Assembly: GCF_019801965.1 (NCBI RefSeq)
Contig: NZ_JAHVIA010000007.1
Location: 186,001-250,000 of the forward strand
DNA length: 64,000 bases
Source: Salipiger bermudensis
Lineage (GTDB): Bacteria > Pseudomonadota > Alphaproteobacteria > Rhodobacterales > Rhodobacteraceae
Direction of reading: 5' to 3'
The translations under genes and the position numbers were made by a program. The notes under the pieces are model-generated. The model worked only from the letters and a program-made list of their open reading frames with translations. It was not told the origin of the DNA and ran no database searches. Positions 25,273-35,700 of this stretch are shown piece by piece. The stretch's first letter is position 1. Every line of letters starts with the position of its first letter.

Positions 25273-27800
25273 TCTATCGTTGCTGCGAGCCCCAGAGACG
25301 GAGAAGAGTGCTCGAGGCGATTGCCGACGGCGCCGCGCTCAATGGTATCGATTTCCTCGAGGTGCTTGACCGGGAACTGCTCGATCTCGAGCCCCCCGTC
25401 GACACGCCCAGACAGCGCACGCTGCTCTTGCGCTTCCTGACGACGGCGCCCGACCTGCCGCTGGACAGTTTCGAATTGACCGGCGGCGAACGCGTCGTCG
25501 GCGTCAGCGTGCTCTGGCGGACGCGCGCCGATGCGCCCGACCTGACACTGGTCGAGCCAAGCCTCGACACCTACCTGCAGACGCTCGACGCGCCCGAGCA
25601 GGTGCTCGTCCTGCGCACCTCCTCGACAGGGGACCACTCGACCTACACGCTTCGTCTCGTGGCCTCGCCGGGCTCTCTTGCGCCGCCGAACGAGATCGAC
25701 CGGCTGCTGTCGCAGGTCGATTTCTCGTTCAAGGTCGAATGCCCCAGCGATTTTGACTGTGCGCCCGCCGTGCCCTGCCCCGAAGACATCAAGGCGTCGC
25801 CGGAATTTTCCTACCTCGCGAAGGACTACCAGAGCTTCCGCCGGATGATGCTTTCCCGAATGGCGCAGATCATGCCGGACTGGCGCGAGAGGAACCCGGC
25901 AGATCTCGGCGTGACCCTGGTCGAAACGCTTGCCTATACCGCCGACCGGCTGAGTTATGCCCAGGACGCCGCCTCGACGGAGGCCTACCTCGCCTCGGCG
26001 CGGCTGCGTTCGTCGATCCGGCGGCATGCCCGTCTCGTGGACTACCGGATGCATGACGGCGCGAATGCACGTGTCTGGCTCCAGCTCGATGTCGACGCGC
26101 CGACGACACTTCCCGAAGACACCCAGTTTCTCACCCGGCTGGTCGGGGTTGAACCCACCATATCGGGCACCGAGGCCGAGCGCGAAGCCCGCAACCGGAA
26201 CCCGCTGATCTTCGAGACCATGGCCGAGTACGAGCTTTTTCCCAGTCTGAACGCCATCGACTTCTACGACTGGGGCAACGAGGAATGCTGCCTGCCGCGC
26301 GGCGCCACCCGGGCGACGCTGGAGAGAGACCTGACCGACCTCGTCGAGGGCGCCGTGCTGATCTTCGAGGAACGGCTCGGTCCTCGAACCGGCCGCAAGG
26401 CCGACGCCGATCCCGGCAAACGCCACGCGGTGCGGCTGACAAAGGTGGAGAACGGGCTGACCGACGAGCTGACCGGCACCGCGATCACCGAGATCCGTTG
26501 GGCCGAAGAAGACGCTCTGCCGTTCCCGGTTTGCATTTCCTCGGCGATCGACGAGACGCTCGGAGGTGGCCTGGCCAGGCGTGTCTCGCATGCTCTCGGC
26601 AACGTTGTGCTTGCCGATCACGGCGAGACCATCCGCGACGAAGCCCTCGGCAGCGTTCCCGAACCGCACCTCTTCCTGGTTCGCGAGGACGGTGACGACC
26701 CTTGCGCGAAACCGCCCCCGCGCCCGGTGCCTCCACGCTTCCGTCCCGCGTTGCAGCGCCGCGATATCACGCAGAGCGCCTTGCTCGGAGATCCGCAATC
26801 CGCCTTCGCGGCAACCCATATCGGGCTCGCAGCACGCCGCGCGGACGTGACGCTTCTGTCCGGGAGCGGCGCCAACGAGGAAAGATGGACCACCCGACCC
26901 GACCTGCTGCAAAGCCGACCCGGGGATCAACATATCGTCGTAGAAGTCGAACGCGAAGGACGCGCGTTCGTGCGGCTCGGCGATGGCAGGAACGGCCGGC
27001 GCCCGAACGCGGGACAGGAATTCCGCGCTGAATACCGCAGCGGAAACGGCACGGTCGGAAATGTCGGACGCGACGCCATCCGACATGCCTTCACCGGGCT
27101 GGCGACGATCCGAGCGATCCGAAATCCGCTTCCCGCGACCGGCGGCGTGAACGCCGAAAGCATGGAGGAGGTGCGACAGGCGGCCCCCTACGCCTATCGG
27201 CGGCAGGAACGCGCGGTCACCCCGGAAGATTACGCCGCCATGGCCGAACGGTTTCCCGACGTCCAGCGCGCGGCGGCCAGCTTTCGCTGGAACGGCCACG
27301 GCCATACCGTCTTCATCACCGTCGACCGCCGCGAAGGGCGCCCGATCACCGCGGAGTACGAAGCCGGGATCCGGGCCTTCCTCGACACCGTTCGGATGGC
27401 GGGCTACGATCTCGAAATCGACGGCCCCCGCTTCGTCGCTGTCGAACTCGAGCTGTTTATCTGTGCCGGAAGCGATCATTTCCGTTCCGAGATCCACCGC
27501 GCCGCATTTGAGGCGCTCGGGACCGGTCGTCTTGTCGACGGTTCGCGAGGCTTCTTCCACCCCGACAATTTCAGCTTCGGCCAGACCCTCTACCTCAGCC
27601 AGATCTATGCGCGGCTGATGGAGATTGAAGGCATCGTCTCAGTCGAGGCCAAGGTCTTCCGCCGGCGCGGAAGCAGAGACACGAGGCCGCTCCTCGATGG
27701 CAGCATCACCTTCGGCCGCCTCGAGATCGCCCAGTTGGACAACGACCCGAACTTCCCCGAGCGCGGCACGTTCTCAATCACGATGGGAGGGGGAAAATGA
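25269..27800 (+). CDS. eCIS large baseplate wedge protein 1 (gp6/J-like, Afp11/Pvc11)
   Basis: 843 aa. After a 170-residue N-terminal part comes the baseplate-J-like core: FSYLAKDYQSFRRMMLSRMA, LGVTLVETLAYTADRLSYAQD, YLASARLRSSIRRHARLVDY. The C-terminal half has the putative-baseplate-assembly pattern (VRLGDGRNGRRP, RNPLPATGGVNAESMEEVRQAAP, ERAVTPEDYAAMAERFPDVQ). It starts with a Cys pair (YRCCEPQ). The start overlaps the gp25 stop and the stop overlaps the next ATG, so the three wedge genes are translationally coupled. Confidence 0.93.
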   Translation: MIYRCCEPQRRRRVLEAIADGAALNGIDFLEVLDRELLDLEPPVDTPRQRTLLLRFLTTAPDLPLDSFELTGGERVVGVSVLWRTRADAPDLTLVEPSLDTYLQTLDAPEQVLVLRTSSTGDHSTYTLRLVASPGSLAPPNEIDRLLSQVDFSFKVECPSDFDCAPAVPCPEDIKASPEFSYLAKDYQSFRRMMLSRMAQIMPDWRERNPADLGVTLVETLAYTADRLSYAQDAASTEAYLASARLRSSIRRHARLVDYRMHDGANARVWLQLDVDAPTTLPEDTQFLTRLVGVEPTISGTEAEREARNRNPLIFETMAEYELFPSLNAIDFYDWGNEECCLPRGATRATLERDLTDLVEGAVLIFEERLGPRTGRKADADPGKRHAVRLTKVENGLTDELTGTAITEIRWAEEDALPFPVCISSAIDETLGGGLARRVSHALGNVVLADHGETIRDEALGSVPEPHLFLVREDGDDPCAKPPPRPVPPRFRPALQRRDITQSALLGDPQSAFAATHIGLAARRADVTLLSGSGANEERWTTRPDLLQSRPGDQHIVVEVEREGRAFVRLGDGRNGRRPNAGQEFRAEYRSGNGTVGNVGRDAIRHAFTGLATIRAIRNPLPATGGVNAESMEEVRQAAPYAYRRQERAVTPEDYAAMAERFPDVQRAAASFRWNGHGHTVFITVDRREGRPITAEYEAGIRAFLDTVRMAGYDLEIDGPRFVAVELELFICAGSDHFRSEIHRAAFEALGTGRLVDGSRGFFHPDNFSFGQTLYLSQIYARLMEIEGIVSVEAKVFRRRGSRDTRPLLDGSITFGRLEIAQLDNDPNFPERGTFSITMGGGK

Positions 27801-30583
27801 GCGACGTGCCCATCCGGATCGGTTTCCCCGACAGCCCGCTTGCCGACGCCTGCGGCTGTTGCGACGGCGCCGAACTCATGACGGTCCGGCCCTCGGGCAA
27901 CCGGCCCGATCTCACGGCCATCGCGTTCCGGGCCGGCACGCATGGGGATTTCAAGGCGTCGATGCAGACCGCGCTGTCCTCCTCCGCCTTCCCGGCACTG
28001 AAGACGCTCGGGACGCGCGACGATGACGACTTCTCGATCGCCCTGATCGACGCCTGGGCCTCCGCATGCGACGTGCTGACCTTCTACCAGGAGCGCCTTG
28101 CCAACGAAGCATATATGGGCACCGCGACGGAGCGCTTCTCGATCGGCGAACTGGCCCGGCTGATCGGCTATCGGCTGCACCCGGGCTCTGCCGCAGAAAC
28201 CGATCTCGTCATCCTGATGGACGATCCCCCCGGCGCGGAACCGGACGTCACCGACCTCGAGGTCCCGGAAGGCACGCGGGTCCAGAGCCAGCCCGGCCCC
28301 GACGAGGATGCCCAGATCTTCGAGACCGTCGCCCCCCTCCTCACTCGCGTGGCCTGGAACACGCTGCGCCCGAGGCTCGGACGCGAGGAGCTTCCGGGCA
28401 ACAACGACACCGAAGCCTGGCTGCAGGGCACCCCGGCGCTGCAAACCGGCGATGCGGTCGTCTTCGTCGACCGCGACAGGTGGGATACGACCGCCCCCGG
28501 CTTCGACGCGACCTCCAATCGCTGGCAGTTCCGCCGGCTGACCGAGGTCACGCCCTCCGCCGACGGCAAACGCACCCGGATCGCCTGGTCGGGTGCATTG
28601 GCGAACCTCGGGACTCCCGTCTTCGGCCCCGAGCCGTCGCTCCGCCTGTTCCACCTTCGCGAGCGCGCCAGCTTCTTCGGATACAACGCGCCCCATCCGC
28701 TTGTCCTGACCCCGGATCAGCGCGACGGCTTCGGTTTCTCCGATGCGACCAACGCCAACTCGCCCTCGACGATCGGCGGCAATGCAAGTGCCCCCACGGA
28801 TTGGATCTTCGACTTTCCCAGCACGTCGCGCGTGCATCTCGACGCGGTCTACAAATCCATCGTGACCGGCAGTTGGGTCGTCCTACGCAGGGCTGCCGGC
28901 GCAAACCAGCTCTACCGCGTGTCTGCTGCGCGCGAAAGTTCGCGGGCCGCCTACGCGATCAGCGGCAAGACCACCCGGCTTGACCTCGATACCGAGCACC
29001 GCATCGGACTGTTCGACAGGGGCCGCTATCGCGGCACTTCCATCTATGGGGCAAGCGACGAGCTGAACTTCAGTGAGGTCCCGCGAAGCGACTGGGTCGC
29101 TGGCGACAAGATCGAGCTCGAGGGCATGGCAGACGGCCTGCCCGAGAACCGCCGGCTGATCTTTCGCGGCAAGCGCGCCCGCGTTGCCTTCCAACGCCCG
29201 TCCGGCACGCTCGAACACGCGGACGGGGCGGTTCAAAGCGTTCTGCGCGGCGAGGTCCTGACATTGCTCGATGCCCCGGAGGACCTTGGCGGTGGCAGCA
29301 TGCGGTTCCCGGTGCGCAATGCCTCCGGTTTCAGCGGCTCCTTAACCGAAGCCGCCGATGCCTTCCGTCCCGCCCCCGCTCCGAAGGACGCCGAGACCAT
29401 CGCGGTCGCCGCCGTCCTGAAACAGGCCGTCCGCATCGGCACCGCCCGCCAGCGTCTCGACCTTGTCGAAGCGCTCGGCACGGCCTTCGACCGCGAAAGC
29501 CTCGTCATCCACGCCAACGTTGCCCGCGCCGCACATGGCGAAGGCGCAACCGAGATCCTCGGCCACGGCGACCCGCAGCGCCCGTTCCAGAAGTTCAAGC
29601 TGAAACAGGCCCCCGTGACCCATCGGCTTGCCCCGACAGAGACCGGGGTCGAGAGCACGCTCAGCCTCCGTGTCGACGGGGTCGAATGGCAGGAAGTTCC
29701 CGACCTCTACCAGCGCGGCGCATCCGCCCGCGTTTTCAAGACCTCGCTGACCGATACCGGCGAAACCGTTGTCGAATTCGGCGATGGCGTGTCCGGGGCC
29801 CGCCCGATGGCCGGCCGAGACAACATCGTCGCCGACTACTCGAAGGGCATCGGCGCTGCGGGCAACCTGCGCGCCGGACAACTGACGCTGCCCCTCGATC
29901 GCCCGCTCGGCCTGCGCGAGGTTGGAAATCCGCTGCCCGCGTCGGGCGGCAGCGATCCCGAGCGCACCGCCAGTGCCCGTAAGAACGCCGCACTCTACAC
30001 CCTGACCCTCGGCCGCGTCGTTTCAGTCACCGACTACCGCGACTTCGCCTTGGGCTTTCCCGGCATCGAGAAGGCCGAGGCGCGCTGGATCTGGCGCGGA
30101 GAGGAGACGCGCATCATCGTCACGGTGGCGGGAGAGGAAGGCGAAACGCTGCCCCCCGGCTCGACCACCCATGACAACCTGCTGAAAGCCTTCCGCAAGC
30201 TGGGCGATCCGCTGGCGTCCTTCGAGCTCCACAGCTACGTGCCGGCCCATTTCCGCCTGCGTATGCGCGTCAAGGTCGATCCAGCCTTCGAGGCCGACGT
30301 GGTGCTGGGCGAACTGGAGGCCGCGCTGTTCGACGCCTTCTCGTTCGACAAACGCGATTTCGCGCAGCCTGTGGCGCTGTCGGAAGTGGCCGAGGTCGCG
30401 CATCTCGTCGCCGGCGTGGTCGCCGTCGACATTGATCGTCTGCGACGCGAGACCGGGCCCCAGACCGGCTTCCGGGCCTACCCGCGTCTTGTCTCGCGCA
30501 CGGCGCGGCTCAATGCCGGCGGAACGCTGCACCCGGCCGAGATCCTGATGCTGTCGCAAGTCCGCCTGGAGGAGATGACATGA
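27797..30583 (+). CDS. eCIS large baseplate wedge protein 2 (gp6/J-like, Afp12/Pvc12)
   Basis: 928 aa, a second J-like protein parallel to the preceding one. The core has AWASACDVLTFYQERLANEAYM, IGELARLIGYRLHPG and a C-terminal block (VEFGDGVSGARPMAGRDN, NPLPASGGSDPERTASARKNA, VSVTDYRDFALGFPGIEKAEA). An early CGCCDGAE motif is at the N terminus. Homologues heterodimerise with Afp11 to form the wedges around the hub. Four-base overlaps with both neighbours. Confidence 0.93.
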   Translation: MSDVPIRIGFPDSPLADACGCCDGAELMTVRPSGNRPDLTAIAFRAGTHGDFKASMQTALSSSAFPALKTLGTRDDDDFSIALIDAWASACDVLTFYQERLANEAYMGTATERFSIGELARLIGYRLHPGSAAETDLVILMDDPPGAEPDVTDLEVPEGTRVQSQPGPDEDAQIFETVAPLLTRVAWNTLRPRLGREELPGNNDTEAWLQGTPALQTGDAVVFVDRDRWDTTAPGFDATSNRWQFRRLTEVTPSADGKRTRIAWSGALANLGTPVFGPEPSLRLFHLRERASFFGYNAPHPLVLTPDQRDGFGFSDATNANSPSTIGGNASAPTDWIFDFPSTSRVHLDAVYKSIVTGSWVVLRRAAGANQLYRVSAARESSRAAYAISGKTTRLDLDTEHRIGLFDRGRYRGTSIYGASDELNFSEVPRSDWVAGDKIELEGMADGLPENRRLIFRGKRARVAFQRPSGTLEHADGAVQSVLRGEVLTLLDAPEDLGGGSMRFPVRNASGFSGSLTEAADAFRPAPAPKDAETIAVAAVLKQAVRIGTARQRLDLVEALGTAFDRESLVIHANVARAAHGEGATEILGHGDPQRPFQKFKLKQAPVTHRLAPTETGVESTLSLRVDGVEWQEVPDLYQRGASARVFKTSLTDTGETVVEFGDGVSGARPMAGRDNIVADYSKGIGAAGNLRAGQLTLPLDRPLGLREVGNPLPASGGSDPERTASARKNAALYTLTLGRVVSVTDYRDFALGFPGIEKAEARWIWRGEETRIIVTVAGEEGETLPPGSTTHDNLLKAFRKLGDPLASFELHSYVPAHFRLRMRVKVDPAFEADVVLGELEAALFDAFSFDKRDFAQPVALSEVAEVAHLVAGVVAVDIDRLRRETGPQTGFRAYPRLVSRTARLNAGGTLHPAEILMLSQVRLEEMT

Positions 30584-32706
30584 ACCGCGTCACCCCCGAT
30601 GCGCTCTATCGCTTGCTACCCTCCATTCTCCGCCTGCGGGATGCCGAGGAGGGCGAACCGCTTCGCCAGTTGCTTGCCGTGATCGCGCGCGAAGGCGCCG
30701 TCGTCGAGGAGAGCATCGAGGAACTGCTCGACAACCTCTTCATCGAGACCTGCGCCGACTGGGCAGCGCCCTATATCGGCGGCACGATCGGCTACAAGAC
30801 GCTGCATCCGATCGAGGGCCTGACGGTCGGAACCCGTGCCGAGGTGGCCAACACCATCGGCTACAGGCGCCGCAAGGGAACCGCGGCGGTCCTCGAGCAA
30901 CTGGCGCGCGACGTCACGGGCTGGCCGGCGAAGGTCGTGGAATACTTCCAGCTGACCGCGACCTGCCAGCACATGAACCACGTTCGTCCGGACCACGCCC
31001 TGGCACCTGACCTGCATGATCCGTTTCCACTGGAAGCGCTCACCACGGCCTTCGACAGGATCACGCGCACGGTCGATGTCCGATCGATCCAGCAATCGCC
31101 GGCCCGCCAGTCCGTCGGCGGCCGTCATAACTTCCCGAATATCGGCCTGCACCTCTGGCGCCTTCTCGACCGGCCGCACAGCAACGTGCCCTCCACGCGG
31201 GTCGGCCCGCGCCGATTTCTGTTCGACCCGCTCGGCGCGCCGCGGCAGCTCGTCAACCCGCCTCTGCCCGAGGACGGTATCGCCAGTCTCGCCCGTCCGG
31301 AGCACGTTCCGGCCAACATCACGCGCGCAGCGCTGCATGCGAACAAGGCGCTCTACTACCCGCGTGCCTTCCAGATCTTTGTCGATGGCGTGGCTGTGCC
31401 CATCGAAGAGATCGAAGCCTGTGACCTGTCCGATGTCGGGGGCGTCTGGAACCACTCTCCGCATGTCTCGACCGACGGCGGTGACGTGCGGGTGGATCCC
31501 GAGCTTGGCCGGATCGCCTTCCGCGACGCAAACCCCGGCGAGGTCCGGACCACCTTCTCCGACGCGTTCCCCGCGACGATCGGCGGCGGCGAGTACAGCC
31601 GCGCCGCGGATTTTCCGGCGACCGATCAGACGCCCACCGCCATCACCGACCCGACAACCGACCTCGATGCGGAACTCGCAGCCATCGCGAGCGGCGGCAT
31701 CATCGAACTTGCCGCGAACGAGATTTTCGCCGCGCCCGTCCTGCTGACCGCCTCCGCCGATCGCGAGGTCGTGCTCCGCGCGGCGGACGGGTTCCGCCCG
31801 ATCCTGCGCGGCGATGTCGAGATCGTCGTCTCGGGCGGTCCCAACGCGCGCGTCGTCCTCGACGGCCTGACCCTCGACGGCCCGCAGATCCGCGTCGAAC
31901 CGGACGGCGACGGCGCGTCTCTCGGGGAGCTGACGCTCCGCAACATGACGCTGATCCCCGGTCGCGGCCTCACCCGGCGCGGCCTGCCGCGCACGCCCGG
32001 CGCTCCCAGCCTCGTCGTGGAAGCCAGCGGCGTGGAGCTCCGGCTCGAGAGGTCGATCAGCGGCCCGGTGCGAGCGACCGACACCGCCGCCATGCGTCTC
32101 TCGGACAGCATTGTCGACGCCGCCGCCCTCGATAGCGGCGACAGCCCGGATGGTTCGGCCATCGAAGGTGTCGCCCCGGGCACGCCGGCGGGCGAGCTGA
32201 CCATCATCGCCTCGACGGTCATCGGCAGAATCCTGGCCCGAAGCTTCCCGCTGGTGTCCAACTCCATCCTCCATGCACGCAACGACAGCGCGCCGCCGGT
32301 GCGCGCCCTTCGCCGTCAGACCGGCTGCATGCGCTTTTCCTTCGTTCCCTTCGGCGCGATCACCCCGAGACGGTTCCGCTGCCAGCCCCAGCTCGGCATC
32401 GCGGCCGCGCTCGAAACCGCGCGAGAGGCGAAGGGAAGCGCACTGACGGAGGCCGAGGCGGCACTGATCAGCGGCAACGCGATACGCCGCATGGTTCCGG
32501 GCTTTACCGCGCTGGGATCGGCCAGCCCTGCCTATGCCCAACTGTCGCACGCCACGCTGGCCGGGATTGCCGCGGGCGCTTCCGACGGCAGCGAAATGGG
32601 CGTCTACCATCATCTTTTTCAGCCACAACGCATCACCAACCTGAGGGTGCGTTTGGAGGAATACCTGCGCTTCTCGCTGGAAGCCGGGCTGTTCTTCGAA
32701 ACCTGA
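30580..32706 (+). CDS. eCIS P2-I-like tail protein with C-terminal beta-helix
   Basis: 708 aa. Residues 1-120 match the phage tail protein I pattern (YRLLPSILRLRDAEEGEPL, then DNLFIETCADWAAPYIGGTIGY and TIGYRRRKGTAAVLEQLARDV). Residues about 350-600 are short repeating strands (VVLDGLTLDG, LTLRNMTLIPG, MRLSDSIVDAA, LTIIASTVIG) of a right-handed beta-helix. In phages gpI joins fibres to the baseplate, so the beta-helix may be a built-in receptor-binding or fibre-attachment part. It overlaps the previous stop by 4 bp. Confidence 0.82.
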   Translation: MNRVTPDALYRLLPSILRLRDAEEGEPLRQLLAVIAREGAVVEESIEELLDNLFIETCADWAAPYIGGTIGYKTLHPIEGLTVGTRAEVANTIGYRRRKGTAAVLEQLARDVTGWPAKVVEYFQLTATCQHMNHVRPDHALAPDLHDPFPLEALTTAFDRITRTVDVRSIQQSPARQSVGGRHNFPNIGLHLWRLLDRPHSNVPSTRVGPRRFLFDPLGAPRQLVNPPLPEDGIASLARPEHVPANITRAALHANKALYYPRAFQIFVDGVAVPIEEIEACDLSDVGGVWNHSPHVSTDGGDVRVDPELGRIAFRDANPGEVRTTFSDAFPATIGGGEYSRAADFPATDQTPTAITDPTTDLDAELAAIASGGIIELAANEIFAAPVLLTASADREVVLRAADGFRPILRGDVEIVVSGGPNARVVLDGLTLDGPQIRVEPDGDGASLGELTLRNMTLIPGRGLTRRGLPRTPGAPSLVVEASGVELRLERSISGPVRATDTAAMRLSDSIVDAAALDSGDSPDGSAIEGVAPGTPAGELTIIASTVIGRILARSFPLVSNSILHARNDSAPPVRALRRQTGCMRFSFVPFGAITPRRFRCQPQLGIAAALETAREAKGSALTEAEAALISGNAIRRMVPGFTALGSASPAYAQLSHATLAGIAAGASDGSEMGVYHHLFQPQRITNLRVRLEEYLRFSLEAGLFFET

Positions 32707-32716
32707 GGAGAGTGCC

Positions 32717-35700
32717 ATGAGCGGAGATAACAGCCGAGACAGCTTCGACGCATTGCGGGATTTCGCCGGCGTCTTTCTGCAGCAGGGCCGAGCGGTGCTG
32801 GACGCCGACTGGAACGAGCTCGTCGAGATTTTCGAGCGCCGGATCCGGGCCGGAACCATCGACACGATCGGCCGGGCGGTGGTGCCGAGAGAGACAATGG
32901 AGGGCTTCCGCATCCGAGTGAACGCCGGAGAAATCACGATCGGCCCGGGAAGCTTCTACCTCGACGGAATGCGCCTTCAGAACCATGGCTTCGCCAATTT
33001 CGATGGTCGGTTTCCCGACCGCCCCGCCCCGGTACAGGACCGGGGCGTCGAGGTCGAGGATGGCGGGCTCGGCGTCCTCGACGAACTGACAGCGCCGCCC
33101 GACGCTCCGCATCTGCCCTATGAGGCACAGCCGTACTGGCCCACGCCGGCGGCGCTGCCCACCAGCGGCACCCATCTGGCCTATCTCGTCGCCTGGCAGC
33201 GCGAGGTGACACCGGTCAAGGATCCGTCGCTGCTCGATCCCGCGCTCGGCGGCCTCGACACCACAACCCGCTGGCAGACTGTCTGGCAGGTGCGGCTTCT
33301 GGAGAATGTCGGCACCGGGACAACCTGCGCCACGCCCGACGAAGATGTCCCCGGCTGGATCGAGCAACGGGCGCCGTCCACCGCGCGACTTACGACCTCG
33401 ACCATCGATATCGACACTCCCGAAGACCCGTGCCTCGTTCCGCCCACGGACGGTTATACAGGGATCGAAAACCAGCTTTACCGTGTCGAGCTTCACAGCC
33501 TCGAAGCCGGCGTGGCGCCCACGCATTTCAAGTACTCGCGCGAAAACGCCTCGGTGACCGCCGCCATCGAAGCGATTGCCAGCGACGCCGCAAGCATCAC
33601 CGTCAGCCGCATCGGCCGCGACGATATCCTTCGCTTCTCCCCCAACGATTGGGTCGAGGTGACGGACAATATCCGCGAATTCAACCACCGATCAGGGCAG
33701 ATCCTCAGGGTCGCGACGGTCAATGTCGAAACCCGCGAAATCACGTTCGAGGCCGGCGCGGCCGTGAGTGGCGATCTAATTCCGTCGGGAGACGAAGGCG
33801 ATACGTTCGCGGATCGCCGCCCGCGACTGATCCGTTGGGATCAGAATGACGTCATCCGCGAGGCCGACAACGTCACTGAATGGGTCAATCTCGGCCCCGG
33901 CTCGAACGGTCTGATCCCGATCCCGCCCGCCGGGACGGTTCTCCATCTCGAAAAAGGCATCACGATCGAGTTCTCCACCGCCGAAGGGCCCGGCACTTTC
34001 CGTGACATGGATTACTGGCGCTTCTCGGCCCGAACGGCCACCACCACGATCGACGAGCTGTCGGCCGCTCCGCCGGAGGGCATCCAGCGCCATTACGCCC
34101 GCCTGGCCGTCGTCAACATGCCCAGCTCCGAACTCGATTGTCGCACCCACTGGCCTCCAGAATTCCCGGGCGGCGGCGAGACCGAAAGCTGCGGCTGCAC
34201 GGTCTGCGTCTCGGCCGAAGGCCACAATTCCGGCGCGCTGACGATCCAGGCGGCGATCGATCAGGTCGAAACCGCCGGCGGTACGGTGTGCCTCGATGCA
34301 GGAGCCTATGCTCTCGACGCTCCTGTCACGATCTCCGACCGCGCCAGCCTCAGGATCAGGGGTCAGGGGATCGGAACGCTGCTCTTCTACCAGGGCCCCG
34401 GCGGCGCAATCCAGATCGACAGCTCGACCGATGTCGTGCTCGAGGATTTCGCCGTTCTGGCCACCCCCGGCGAGGACGGCAACGGCAATGTTCCCATCGC
34501 CCACGGAGTGACGTCGGTCAATTCGCCGTTCTCCGCGTTCCGCCGGATGGCCATCATCGTCGCCGCCTCGGGCGCCGGGCAACGGTTCGACTTTGGCATC
34601 GCGCTCGACGGTTTTAACTTCGGAACCATCGTCGAGGAGTGCTTCGTCGTCGGGGCGCACGCGCTCGGTGCACGCTCGACCTACGGGCTCGACGAGGACG
34701 GGGACCTTACCTTCGCTGCCTTCGGCGACCTGCGCGTGTGCGACAATATTCTTTTCGGGGCCCGCGCCGCCATGCTGTTCGACCGCGCCTGCCTGAGCCT
34801 GTCGCAGGCCCGGTTCGAACGAAACCTCGCCCTCGGGTTGGCCGACGCCGTCCGCATCAACTTCGGCGAATTGCCCTCCGGTTCGATCCGGTTCGAGGGC
34901 TCGACGATCATCGCCGCGGGGGACGGGGTCGCGCTCGGCTCGTCGGATCTTCGCATTCAGGATTGCCGCATCGGCGGCGGCAATGGCGAACAGCCGGGGG
35001 ACGGCATCGTCATCCTCGAAAACCTCGTCCCCGAACGGCCCGGCGACGTACAGATCATCGGCAACAGCGTCTTGAACTTCGCCGGAAGCGGCGTTCGGAT
35101 CTCAGGCGTGCAATCCACCGCGCTGATCAAGAGAAACGTGGTGCGGAATTGCGGTTTCGCCGGCATCTTCGTCGAGCCGTCGGCCGAGATCGGTCACGTG
35201 GCGATCGACAACAACGTCGTGGAAGAGATCGCCGATCCGACCGGCAGCCCGGACGGTGCCGGCGTCATGCTGTTCTCCGCCGCCTCGGCGCAGATCGTCG
35301 GAAACAGCATTCGCGGCGTCGGGCTCGGTGGCGACGATGGGCGCCGGTTTGCCGGCATCGCGGCGCAGGCGGTGGGAAGCCTCGAGATCGGCGGCAACCG
35401 CATCGCCGAGATCGGCCCCGACCGGGCCGAGACTGTGGCCACCGGCATCTTCGTCCGACGCCCCTACGGCACCGTCTCGCTATCGGGCAACCGCATCGAT
35501 GGCACCGTGGCACGGACCGACGACTTCACCGGCTGGGCCGCAATCGATATCGGCGCGCCCGAACGCGACGGTGATTTCGAGCTTGGCGAAGCCGTCTTGG
35601 CCAATGCCGCCTCGCTTCCGGGCATGTCCGACACCGATGCCGTGTTCGTCGAGTTGGCGGAAGAAACCTTCGCCCTTTCGGCCACATCCTTCGCCGTCAC

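Noticed and set aside
25143-32937. Very long antisense frames over the baseplate genes (805 and 773 codons)
   Set aside because: Arg/Ala/Gly-rich shadows opposite confident genes, with no motif and no ribosome site.
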